From Paenibacillus sp. R14(2021) (GTDB lineage: Bacteria; Bacillota; Bacilli; Paenibacillales; Paenibacillaceae), in contig NZ_CP080269.1 of the NCBI RefSeq assembly GCF_019431355.1, positions 3,428,501-3,492,500 on the forward strand: DNA of 64,000 bases, read 5' to 3'. The notes below the pieces were generated by a model, which worked only from the letters and a program-made list of their open reading frames with translations, was not told the DNA's origin and ran no database searches. The translations under genes and the position numbers were made by a program. Positions 17,493-25,291 of this stretch are shown here, one piece after another (positions within the stretch are counted from its first letter, which is position 1; each line of letters opens with the position of its first letter).

Positions 17493-18614
17493 TTACACAA
17501 CCGGAAACCAGCCAGGAACACTTAGAAGCAAATTCCACATGGGGTCCGGTATGACTAGCTTATTTTGAGCCGATTTCGGCAAGGTCGTTCTGATATCGGC
17601 TTCCCGATTACTTAGAACCTTTTCGACCCACTTTGGTTCCATAATGATAACATGCCCCAGAGCCAATAAAGATACTCCCGCGTCCAGAGCCTTAGCAACA
17701 TCTTGCGGCGAATAAAGTCCGCCCACTCCGATTACGGGTACGCTATTGGCTGCCCTTTCCTGGATGAGCAGCACGCGTGATTGGGTATCCTTCTTATCCC
17801 GAATCGATCCATCCCAAAAGCCTCTTACCGAGACATGAATGTAATCGAGCTTCTGTTCGGCCAAAACGTCCACCAGGCGAAGCGTGTCTTCCATGGTGAT
17901 TCCCGGATTTTCCATTTCTTCAGGCGATACTCGATACCCGACGACGAACGGTGCTTTGGCATAGGCAGCCACCGCATTTTTTACGTTTTCGATGACGGCA
18001 AGCGGAAACGCCATTCTTTTTTCGATCGTGCCTCCCCACCGATCGGACCGGCGGTTGGAATGAGGGGAAAAGAATTGTTGAATCAAGTACGTGTTTGCAC
18101 CGTGAATCTCGACACCGTCAAAGCCCGCTTCTATGGCTCTGCGAGTTGCTTCGCCGAAGGCATTAATGATGGAAATTATTTCTTTATCTGTCATTTCCCT
18201 CGGCACGGCCGAACCTGGACGTGCTGCGGCTATAGCGCTGGCGCTAATCGGCTGCCGCCCGCCAATTAAATCTGGCGAAGTCATTCTCCCGGCATGGAAA
18301 ATTTGTAAAATCGCCTTCGAGCCTTGATCTTGAATCGTGCGCGATAGTTTTGTCAGGCCGGGAATGCAGGCGTCGCTATCCGCGCCGAGTTCGTTTATAT
18401 AAGCCTTACCTTCCGGCGCAACATGGGCGCAAGCTGTAATAACTGCACCGACGCCCCCTGCTCGCTCTCGATAATAATCCAGCTCTTGCTCCGACACGGT
18501 TCCATCCTCCAGAGAGGAGGAATTGGTCATCGGCGCCATCAGCACCCGATTTCTTAGCTGTACACCCGAACGAAAAGTCAACGGTTCAAAGATCCGTTTA
18601 TAGTTAGCCTTCAT
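17493..18614 (-). CDS. Old-yellow-enzyme family NADH:flavin oxidoreductase
   Basis: The 373-aa protein is a full-length TIM-barrel flavoprotein. Its motifs are LRNRVLMAPMTN near the start, GFDGVEIHGAN, the catalytic and signature block HSNRRSDRWGG and the FMN-binding VIGVGGLYSPQD. The C-terminus PGWFPVV is normal for the family. The family reduces activated alkenes and nitro compounds with NAD(P)H. It lies in line with the DsbA-like gene and a divergent TetR gene, suggesting a stress-inducible detoxification unit. Confidence 0.92.
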   Translation of the reverse strand: MKANYKRIFEPLTFRSGVQLRNRVLMAPMTNSSSLEDGTVSEQELDYYRERAGGVGAVITACAHVAPEGKAYINELGADSDACIPGLTKLSRTIQDQGSKAILQIFHAGRMTSPDLIGGRQPISASAIAAARPGSAVPREMTDKEIISIINAFGEATRRAIEAGFDGVEIHGANTYLIQQFFSPHSNRRSDRWGGTIEKRMAFPLAVIENVKNAVAAYAKAPFVVGYRVSPEEMENPGITMEDTLRLVDVLAEQKLDYIHVSVRGFWDGSIRDKKDTQSRVLLIQERAANSVPVIGVGGLYSPQDVAKALDAGVSLLALGHVIIMEPKWVEKVLSNREADIRTTLPKSAQNKLVIPDPMWNLLLSVPGWFPVV

Positions 18615-18754
18615 ATTGGATTGACTCCCTTATCGTAAAATTGCTCATGTTGCGATCGCATGGCATACAGTCCTCCCGCGTTGCGGGGCGGCATCAGACG
18701 CCCGAGCGAAGTTCACACACTTCATTTGGATCGCCCTTGAAATTGCGGATCACA

Positions 18755-19477
18755 TTAAATCTTGCACACGCCGTCTTCCCCGCAAATACCGCCTTCGGAA
18801 TCGCTGTTTGACCCATTGTCAATCATCTGCAGAGGATGTTCATCTTTCCAGACTTGTTCAATTACTTCGAGGAACGCATCGCTGCCCCTTACCCCGGATA
18901 CGGCATACTTATCATTGAAGATATAGAACGGCGTTCCAGTAATTCCCCTCCTGGACCCGTTTTGGCGCTCCTTCTTGACCGTATCCTTGTACCGATCACT
19001 GGACAGCATGGCAAGAACTTCACTGGTGTCAAGACCGCTCTCGCCAGCAAGATTAGCAAGTGTCGCATGATCGCCGATATCCAATGCATCGGTAAAGTAC
19101 GCCTTATATACCGTAGCCATCCACTCCGCTGCTTTGCCCTGTTCCTGCGCATAAACCGCCACGCGAAGAGCATCTGTCGTATTGGACGGAATCAATTTGT
19201 AAAGATTATAGGTGAGGCCGATATTTTTGCCCATCTGGACCACCGCTTTATTTCCTTCTCTTACATAGTCGGGCGACATTCCGCCGCCATGAATCTCGGC
19301 TGTCCAGTCATAATAATTTTTGCCGGTATTGCTCGGAGCATCGGGGAATAGCTGGAACGGTCTGTAGATGACTTCTACTTGATCCCTTTGACCGAATTGT
19401 TCCAGAGCTGTATCCAAATTCGTTTTGCCGATATAGCATAACGGGCACATGACATCCGACCAAACCTCGATTTTCAT
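18755..19477 (-). CDS. DsbA-family (FrnE-like) thiol oxidoreductase
   Basis: Start ATG 19477 follows GGCGGAGAG, giving 240 aa. The thioredoxin-fold active site is DVMCPLCYIG (C-x-x-C). An all-alpha insertion follows, and the cis-Pro loop is GITGTPFYIF. No signal peptide is present, so it is cytoplasmic, like FrnE and 2-hydroxychromene-2-carboxylate isomerase relatives. The Cys-containing tail GGICGEDGVCKI recalls FrnE-type proteins. It lies between the flavoprotein gene and the divergent TetR gene. Confidence 0.9.
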   Translation of the reverse strand: MKIEVWSDVMCPLCYIGKTNLDTALEQFGQRDQVEVIYRPFQLFPDAPSNTGKNYYDWTAEIHGGGMSPDYVREGNKAVVQMGKNIGLTYNLYKLIPSNTTDALRVAVYAQEQGKAAEWMATVYKAYFTDALDIGDHATLANLAGESGLDTSEVLAMLSSDRYKDTVKKERQNGSRRGITGTPFYIFNDKYAVSGVRGSDAFLEVIEQVWKDEHPLQMIDNGSNSDSEGGICGEDGVCKI

Positions 19478-19690
19478 GATCTCTCCGCCTCTTTTCTGCA
19501 ATTTTTATATAGCTGTACATGTGAATAGTTTCAACAATATTAGACGACAACCGTTGATTAACTCACATGTATTGATTTACATTATAAAGAGTCCTGGCGA
19601 TATCTCAATCGTCAAAAAAGTGACTTTTGTCATGTAATTGACGCATCGTTCAAATCTGTTCAGAATCATAAGCCGAGGGGAGGCCGCACC

Positions 19691-20248
19691 ATGTCTAAAG
19701 TAGACAGAAGAACAATCAAGACCAGGGAAGCAATCAATCAAGCTCTGATTGAATTGATGTCCGAGAAAGACTTCGATACTATTACGATCAACGACATCTC
19801 GAATAGAGCCGATATTCACAGGGGCACCGTCTATCTTCATTATTCGGACAAATATGACCTGCTCGACAAAGCGATAAAAGATCATTTGGGCAATATGTTG
19901 AAATTTTGCATTCTATCGAAGCTTCCAGAGGAGAAATTGGATCTCGATCATTCCCTTTTGCCGATGTTTCTTTATTTTGAAGCGCATTTTTCATTTTATT
20001 TCACTGTCCTGACCAACAAAGGTACGGCTTGTTTTCAGGAGCAATTAATTCTGCTTGTCAAAAACGGAATTATCAAACGATTGAAAGTAAGCGGGAATTA
20101 CGAGGAAGGCAACAAAGAGGTTGCCGTTCAATTTATGTTATCCGCATACGTTGGCGTCGTGGAATGGTGGATCAAAAACAATATGCCCCTGTCTCCGCAG
20201 ACCGTTGCCGAACAGCTATGGGACATGTTAGAAAATAATTATGTGTAA
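19691..20248 (+). CDS. TetR/AcrR-family transcriptional regulator
   Basis: The 185-aa protein has the N-terminal TetR DNA-binding domain (residues 8-58) with TITINDISNRADIHRGTVY and HYSDKYDLLDKAI. The C-terminal part is a ligand-binding helical domain. GAGGGGAGG precedes the ATG. The gene is divergent from the dsbA-like and old-yellow-enzyme genes across about 210 bp, so it probably represses them. It is one of very few plus-strand genes in the cargo that are not transposases. Confidence 0.92.
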   Translation: MSKVDRRTIKTREAINQALIELMSEKDFDTITINDISNRADIHRGTVYLHYSDKYDLLDKAIKDHLGNMLKFCILSKLPEEKLDLDHSLLPMFLYFEAHFSFYFTVLTNKGTACFQEQLILLVKNGIIKRLKVSGNYEEGNKEVAVQFMLSAYVGVVEWWIKNNMPLSPQTVAEQLWDMLENNYV

Positions 20249-20567
20249 AAAATCCCACCAACAGGCGGGACGGTTAATTTCTAGTCTTATACGGCCGAGA
20301 ATATCCGCTGTCCTTCTCGGATGCATTGCCGGGCACCCGCCCGCCGTAACGATTCGATGTGGGCTCGCTGAGAAGCCTGTGCCGATGTATGAGAGGGCTT
20401 GAAACAAGCAAAAACAAACAACCTGGCCATTTTGGCTCTCGGTTGTTTGTTGTGTTTGTTTGTTGGGTTAGGTTTGTTGGGTTACTTGGAGACTTGCGTC
20501 GTGCCGGCGTACGAGCCGTTTACCGGTCCGATCGCTTTCTATTCGCCAGGTTGGACCTTAGTGAGGT

Positions 20568-20750
20568 CCAATACGGCATCGCACGTTTTTTTTCACCACG
20601 AGTGACCATCTTTTTGCGCACGATAATTCGTCCATCTGTGAAAGAAACTTCTTCACGAATTTGCTTCTGTAAATCCCACCCCGATTGGACAAGTGCTGGC
20701 GTTATATATTTCGTACATATATCGCGTTCTGAGAGGTCTTTTTTGTTCAT
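20568..20750 (-). pseudogene. N-terminal fragment of a type I restriction HsdR subunit
   Basis: About 55 residues beginning MNKKDLSERDICTKYITPAL and continuing with SGWDLQKQIREE and RIIVR match the conserved start of HsdR. The match stops at EKKRA, where the sequence changes abruptly. The rest of 20249-20860 holds only a short plus-strand hydrophobic frame (20399-20605). It has a repetitive TTGTTTG tract and is not convincing as a gene. Confidence 0.7.
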
Positions 20751-20860
20751 TTTAATCCTCTAATTACCCTGCGAAATAGTTCTTTAGTCATATTCAATAA
20801 CGAAACTTGAAACTCCTTTTTTTCAGCAAATATTGCCCAATAATGTTCAACATACTTCGC

Positions 20861-21574
20861 TTACTTAAATTCAAATATTAACGGTACATGGTCGCTATTT
20901 AACTCAGATAGTAATGCCAAACTTTCAATATTAAAATGATTTGATTTGCTTATTAAACTCTCCGATGCAAATATATAATCGATATGATATGGTTTCTTTG
21001 GACTATTGTGGAGATACGTATAAACTGTTTCTTTTCCAGTCTCTTCTCCAGACATTTTATGATATACACTTGAAATGTTTTTCCTCATCAGTAATTCTAC
21101 AACGGTTGAATGATTTTTCCTTCTTAAATTATCCCATATCGCATTACTATTGAAATCACCTGCAATGATACATTTCTCGTTAAGTAGGTGTTCATATCTT
21201 AAAAGGGCGAGATATAATTGGCCAATATAAGTCTCTTCTTTTCTCATGCTTTTGTTGCCTTTTGTCCAAACGGCAAATAATAAAAACGACTCATCATCAT
21301 TAGATACGACTACAGGAACTATATACTGAAACTCTTCTGTATAATTCTCATGAATTTTTAATTTATATTTTTCATTAAGCGAGAAAATTCCTAGCCCTTT
21401 TTTACCATCTAACCCAACCCATTTAAAGTCGTTGTAAAAAACTTCATGCTTCTTTTTTGAAAGGTCTTCGCATTCTGGAATTACCATAATGTCGGGATTG
21501 TACCTGTACATCTTCTTATATTTATTTCGAAAGGCCATTCGACAATTCCAAGATACAATCCTCAACGAAATCAC
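20861..21574 (-). CDS. Endonuclease/exonuclease/phosphatase-family protein
   Basis: The 237-aa protein shows the full set of metal-dependent EEP motifs: SWNCR (Asn), PECED (Glu), IIAGDFNSNAIWD (Asp-x-Asn) and NSDHVPLIFEF (Asp-His). It has no signal peptide and is slightly short for the family. It could cleave nucleic acid or a phosphodiester. It is one of the minus-strand array genes and may be a defence-type nuclease, though nothing shows that directly. Confidence 0.85.
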   Translation of the reverse strand: MISLRIVSWNCRMAFRNKYKKMYRYNPDIMVIPECEDLSKKKHEVFYNDFKWVGLDGKKGLGIFSLNEKYKLKIHENYTEEFQYIVPVVVSNDDESFLLFAVWTKGNKSMRKEETYIGQLYLALLRYEHLLNEKCIIAGDFNSNAIWDNLRRKNHSTVVELLMRKNISSVYHKMSGEETGKETVYTYLHNSPKKPYHIDYIFASESLISKSNHFNIESLALLSELNSDHVPLIFEFK

Positions 21575-21608
21575 TCTTTCCCATTAAGTTCACTTGAAAA
21601 GCATTTAA

Positions 21609-21869
21609 TCATCTTGTTTTACGATCTGAACGTTTTGCCTTTGCTTCAACCGTTGTCCTGAAAGTAAATCCATATTGCTTCTTATCATCATCAATTCCAG
21701 AATTAATTACATTGTAAATGAATTTGTTACTATAGCCATTAAATAGATCAAGCCCTCTGAGGTATCTAAAACACTCCTGGAGGTGCTTAAATTCTCTTTC
21801 TGGAAGATCATTTTCTATAAGAAACACAGGAATCCAATTTGAATTTGACCTTGAATTAATTGCCGACAC
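21609..21869 (-). CDS. Small protein of unknown function
   Basis: This 86-aa charged protein (MSAINSRSNSNWIPVFLIEN start) lies 34 bp upstream of the EEP gene on the same strand. AAGGGGA precedes the start, so a common transcript is likely. The C-terminus is Lys/Arg rich. I recognise no domain. The pairing with a nuclease raises the possibility of an immunity or accessory role, which is only a guess. Confidence 0.6.
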   Translation of the reverse strand: MSAINSRSNSNWIPVFLIENDLPEREFKHLQECFRYLRGLDLFNGYSNKFIYNVINSGIDDDKKQYGFTFRTTVEAKAKRSDRKTR

Positions 21870-21941
21870 TTACATTCCCCTTTTCACGTAACCGAAGTAT
21901 TTACATTAATTGTAACAGAAATACAGCATGAGCACCTTTCT

Positions 21942-22110
21942 TCATGTCGTTTTATCACCGTCTGGATACTTTTCAATATGGTTAGAAATCGCTGATCCTG
22001 CTCCTCGATTATCGGAAGGTGTGATGTACCATATATCAGCACCTATACCACCTTTTACTGGCCATTCATCACGATCATATCCCACTCTTCGTTGGAATGC
22101 CCTTTAGTGA
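21942..22110 (-). pseudogene. C-terminal fragment of a NucA/NucB-type nuclease
   Basis: A frame without a start encodes RRVGYDRDEWPVKGGIGADI, then WYITPSDNRGAGSAISN and YPDGDK. The GYDRDE(W/Y)P motif and the N-RGAGS motif are hallmarks of the NucA/NucB DNA-entry and sporulation nuclease family. The N-terminal part and signal peptide are missing. It ends with a TGA. Confidence 0.7.
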
Positions 22111-22310
22111 CTCTTTATGATGCTCATGTTCAGTGAAAATAAAGTATTAGACTGGATATCCTTATTCAGTGCAAGTCTTCGAATCGATTGATCGTCAGAC
22201 TCTATAAAATAAGTGTTAGACTGACCATGGAATTGAAACAGCGGCAGCCAAGGACGAGAAAATAAAGTCCTAGACTGCCGCTGCTTCATTCAACTATCGT
22301 TCCCCGTTAG
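22095..22310 (-). repeat. Long array repeat with extended hairpin
   Basis: The right arm near 22095 reads AATGCCCTTTAGTGAC. The hairpin 22240-22282 pairs AGCGGCAG with CTGCCGCT and AGGAC with GTCCT. The left arm (CAACTATCGTTCCCCGTTAG) ends at 22310 where the IS begins. Within the spacer, AATAA(A)GTnnTAGACTG-like motifs occur three times. Confidence 0.7.
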
Positions 22311-22420
22311 GATTCCTGTAGAGTGTTAATTTTGCGCTTTGCACAAAAACGAGCGACTCCGGTACGATGGGTTAGTCACGGGTCATAGCCCTTTAGCCAT
22401 CTTAAGGAGGTCGCTCTATC

Positions 22421-23692
22421 TTGAAGTTTAAAGCTCAAGCCAAACAAAATCAACTGCTCGAACGCATTTCAACCCAGCACCTTGTCGTCGGTATCGACAT
22501 CGCCCAGCAGTCCCATGTTGCTCGCGCCGTCAACTTCCGTGGAATCCTGCTCGGCACTCCGCTTCACTTCTCCAACGACGATGCCGGCTTCTGCCTACTG
22601 CTGCAGTGGATGAAAGATCTACACGAAACGCACCAGCTAAGCGACACCATCATCGGCATGGAACCAACCGGCCACTACTGGCTCAGCCTCGCTGCCTGGC
22701 TCAAAGATCGCCACCTCGAGGTCGTGTTGGTGAATCCTCATCTCGTCAAAAAGAACAAGGAAAACCGAGACAATACACCATCCAAAAGCGACATCAAAGA
22801 TGCCTTTGTTATCGCCGACATGGTGAAAAACGGCTACTACTCCTTCATCAAAGAAACCAGTGAAGTGTTCATGGAACTACGTGTTCTCATGGCGAACCGA
22901 GAGACAATTGTTCATCGTCTCGTCAGCGTTAAGAACCAGATCCACCGCTGGGTCGACATTGTGTTCCCCGAGCTGCGGCAGGTATACAAGCACCTCATTG
23001 GCTCCGGATCGTTAGCTACTCTGCGTCTCTTTCCTACACCTGCCGATCTTCAAAAGCTCACCGTTCGCCAGGTAGTCGACGGTTGGAAAACGATCATGAA
23101 GCGGCATAGCGGTGAACGAAGAGCTGGCGAGCTGCTGGCTCTGGCAGCTCGCTCTGTCGGCGCCAAGCATGCCGAGCGAGCCTACAAGCTTCATCTGCAA
23201 CAGCTGCTGGCGGAATATGATCTGGCTATGGAGCAGCTGCAGGTCATTGAGGCTGAAGTCACGGCTGCACTGGTCCGGATCCCGCTAGCCGAGCCGCTGC
23301 TGGCCATTAAGGGTATGAGCATCCTGTCAGTCGCCGGCATTCTGGGTGAAGCTGGCGACCTCAGCGGCTATGCACATGGCAATGCATTGCTGCGGCATGC
23401 CGGCCTCAATCTAACTGAAGCGAGCTCAGGCAAATGGAAGGGCCAGATGTCCATCAGCAAACGTGGCCGACCAAGGCTTCGGCATGCCCTGTTCATGGCA
23501 ACGATGGCCCTCATCATGAACGATGTATCGTTTAAACGACAGCACGAAATGAATGTAAAGACGAAAAGCATGAAGCCGATGCGCTCCGTGATGAAGCTTT
23601 GCGGCAAGCTGGCTCGCTTATTGGTTGCCATGGCACAAAGCGGTGAAACTTACGAACCGGATCGAGCTCTTCCTATGAAACAAGCTGCTTAG
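22421..23692 (+). CDS. IS110-family (IS1111 group) transposase
   Basis: The 423-aa protein starts at TTG, with AAGGAGGT 10 nt upstream. The DEDD domain shows GIDIAQQSHVARA, GMEPTGHYW and NTPSKSDIKDAFVIADM. The C-terminal part has IKGMSILSVAGILGEAGDL and the Ser-bearing HAGLNLTEASSGKWKGQ. Intact and probably active. It is over 90% identical to the protein at 31676-32947. Confidence 0.95.
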   Translation: MKFKAQAKQNQLLERISTQHLVVGIDIAQQSHVARAVNFRGILLGTPLHFSNDDAGFCLLLQWMKDLHETHQLSDTIIGMEPTGHYWLSLAAWLKDRHLEVVLVNPHLVKKNKENRDNTPSKSDIKDAFVIADMVKNGYYSFIKETSEVFMELRVLMANRETIVHRLVSVKNQIHRWVDIVFPELRQVYKHLIGSGSLATLRLFPTPADLQKLTVRQVVDGWKTIMKRHSGERRAGELLALAARSVGAKHAERAYKLHLQQLLAEYDLAMEQLQVIEAEVTAALVRIPLAEPLLAIKGMSILSVAGILGEAGDLSGYAHGNALLRHAGLNLTEASSGKWKGQMSISKRGRPRLRHALFMATMALIMNDVSFKRQHEMNVKTKSMKPMRSVMKLCGKLARLLVAMAQSGETYEPDRALPMKQAA

Positions 23693-23718
23693 CCGCTTCT
23701 CAATTAACACGTAAATTG

Positions 23719-24034
23719 GCTTATTCGCGGGATCTCAAGGCTGCACGGAGTACCGGATTGCGTTATGCAAAAGGGCACAGACCCGTACCGTTAGGATGAC
23801 CGGCCTCCACCCACCGGATAGGCGTAACGAAGGAATGAAAGGGCATCGACCCGTCGAGAAATGGGAGTGAAAGCCTCCGGAGGTACGTGGAGTAACGTGC
23901 AACAGAGCAGTAAAAAAAGGAGCGCAAACTCGCCCCTTCTGTTCCCGCATGCGCTTCGGTTGGCAAATTTGACGGTACATGGCTTCTTCTATCCGGATAG
24001 CGATTTATCTATTGGAGAGATCCTGCGAATAAGC
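23719..24034 (+). ncRNA. Candidate bridge RNA region of IS1111-type element A
   Basis: In the IS1111 group the guide RNA lies after the transposase gene. This ORF-free stretch is framed by an inverted repeat, GCTTATTCGCGGGATCTC at the left and GAGATCCTGCGAATAAGC at the right. It contains CATCGACCCGTCGAG and GCCTCCGGAGG palindromes and is conserved in element C (32974-33289). RNA limits are not determined. Confidence 0.45.
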
Positions 24035-24084
24035 GAGCATTCGTGAGAAAACTACATTTTACCGAGGGAGCTTAACAACTGAAT

Positions 24085-24474
24085 TTATGAATCAAGCAAA
24101 TCATTTGCTTGCCATATTAATATCTTATTTCCATCGGGGTCATACATTGCAAAACTATAACCAATCCATGAATGGTCAACAACATCTTCAACCGATACTC
24201 CATTTAACTTTAAATACTGGTGCAATGCATTTGCATCATCAGTATGGATGTGGATAATTGGAATTACAAAACCATTTAGCTTCCATTGGACGGTTTCGTC
24301 TACTTTCAGTAAATTGAGGTCAGGTCCACTCGATAATCTTAAAAATGTATCTCCCTCTCTTATTTCTCCTTCGTATCTACAGCCAAGATGTTTAACATAC
24401 CATTCTGCTGATTCTTTTACATTCGTAACAGGAATACAACAATTAATTACTTTTTTCACTTGAGCTGTTAGCAT
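24085..24474 (-). CDS. VOC (glyoxalase-like) family protein
   Basis: Start ATG 24474 follows GAGGGGGAAG, giving 129 aa. The single vicinal-oxygen-chelate fold is seen in INCCIPVTNVKESAEWYVKHLGC, then the internal repeat ending YSFAMYDPDGNKILIWQ. Such small proteins include glyoxalases, dioxygenases and antibiotic-binding resistance proteins. Metal ligands are not obvious at all four positions, so the function stays open. It is an array gene, its 3' end now next to IS element A. Confidence 0.85.
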   Translation of the reverse strand: MLTAQVKKVINCCIPVTNVKESAEWYVKHLGCRYEGEIREGDTFLRLSSGPDLNLLKVDETVQWKLNGFVIPIIHIHTDDANALHQYLKLNGVSVEDVVDHSWIGYSFAMYDPDGNKILIWQANDLLDS

Positions 24475-24559
24475 ATTATTAACTTCCCCCTCAAAAGCAT
24501 AGTTGCGGATTCCAACACTCAAATATTATCGTACAAATGGTCTTGTGCAAATATTTTCC

Positions 24560-24658
24560 TTTTAACTAAACTGCCCGTTAGTTGAGCGAAGGCAGCCGAA
24601 CATTTCCGATCGGCTGCCTTCGTGTCTTAATTGAACTATAGTTCCCCGTTAGCTGAAT
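24560..24658 (-). repeat. Array repeat unit (best-preserved example)
   Basis: The right arm 24560-24587 contains AACTAAACTGCCCGTTAGTT. The hairpin 24588-24621 pairs GAAGGCAGCCGA with TCGGCTGCCTTC. The left arm 24630-24658 contains GAACTATAGTTCCCCGTTAG. Each arm is itself an inverted repeat (for example TTCAGCTA/TAGTTCAA on the gene strand). Confidence 0.9.
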
Positions 24659-24677
24659 CAAAATTAACTTTACATAA

Positions 24678-25121
24678 TTATAACTGTTTCTCAAGTATGA
24701 TTTTCGTTTCCCCTTTATCATCCGTGTAAGTTCCAATTATGTTAAAATCATGCCGAATGTTAAGAATGAGCATTTTCCGCCACTTATTTTTAGTTTGTGT
24801 CCGAACTACTTTATATCCTTGGCTTTTACACCATTCGTGCTGTCTGATCATCAATTCCGACGCGATTCCCTGACTACGGTATTCAGGATATACTGCACCG
24901 AGCCAACTATAAAAGCGGCTCTTCCTGTCTTGATATCCAATCTTATATCCAATAACACGCCCATTGTCGATTGCAACAAGTATTAAGTATTGAGGTCTGC
25001 CCGATAATTCTTGCGTTATACTATTCGAGCTTTGGTTCCCAAAGATACTTTCGTGCAGTAAACACATACTTTTAAACCAAGCAGAACCAGTCTCTAAGTT
25101 CGTAAAAGTATTATATTCCAA
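24678..25121 (-). CDS. GNAT-family N-acetyltransferase
   Basis: This 147-aa protein starts at TTG with GGGGGA 6 nt upstream. Motif A is VYPEYRSQGIASELMIRQ (R-x-x-G-x-A), preceded by IGYQDRKSRFYSWLGAV, the central beta strands of the fold. The end is NIIGTYTDDKGETKIILEKQL. The substrate is unknown. It is an array gene between the repeats at 24560 and 25194. Confidence 0.88.
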   Translation of the reverse strand: MEYNTFTNLETGSAWFKSMCLLHESIFGNQSSNSITQELSGRPQYLILVAIDNGRVIGYKIGYQDRKSRFYSWLGAVYPEYRSQGIASELMIRQHEWCKSQGYKVVRTQTKNKWRKMLILNIRHDFNIIGTYTDDKGETKIILEKQL

Positions 25122-25193
25122 TATAATTCCCCCTTTTTTCGAACAAGGACTCCCTCATCGTCTCTAGCACAGGACATATTTTACCACATGGTG

Positions 25194-25291
25194 GAAGTAT
25201 CCTGCCCGTTACTTCAATGGGAAACGGCAGCCGACCGTATGCCGACTGCCGTTGTGTCTCCATTCAACTCTCGTTCTCCAGTTAGCTCAAG
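25194..25291 (-). repeat. Array repeat unit (two arms plus hairpin)
   Basis: The right arm 25194-25218 pairs GAAGTA with TACTTC around ACGGGCAGGA on the gene strand. The hairpin 25223-25253 is AACGGCAG/CTGCCGTT. The left arm 25262-25291 overlaps the stop codon of the amidase gene. Confidence 0.88.

Larger units (their letters stand above)
22311..24070 (+). mobile_element. IS1111-type (IS110 family) element A
   Basis: The element begins GATTCCTGTAGAG and ends ACCGAGGGAG. Joining the flanks (CCCCGTTAG + CTTAACAAC) recreates an unbroken array arm, so the insertion is exact within the arm. It is nearly identical to element C (31566-33325) and related to B and D. Confidence 0.88.

Noticed and set aside
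20399..20605. Plus-strand hydrophobic protein
   Set aside because: The start signal is poor, the DNA is a TTGTTTG-rich tract, and the frame runs into the HsdR fragment on the other strand.
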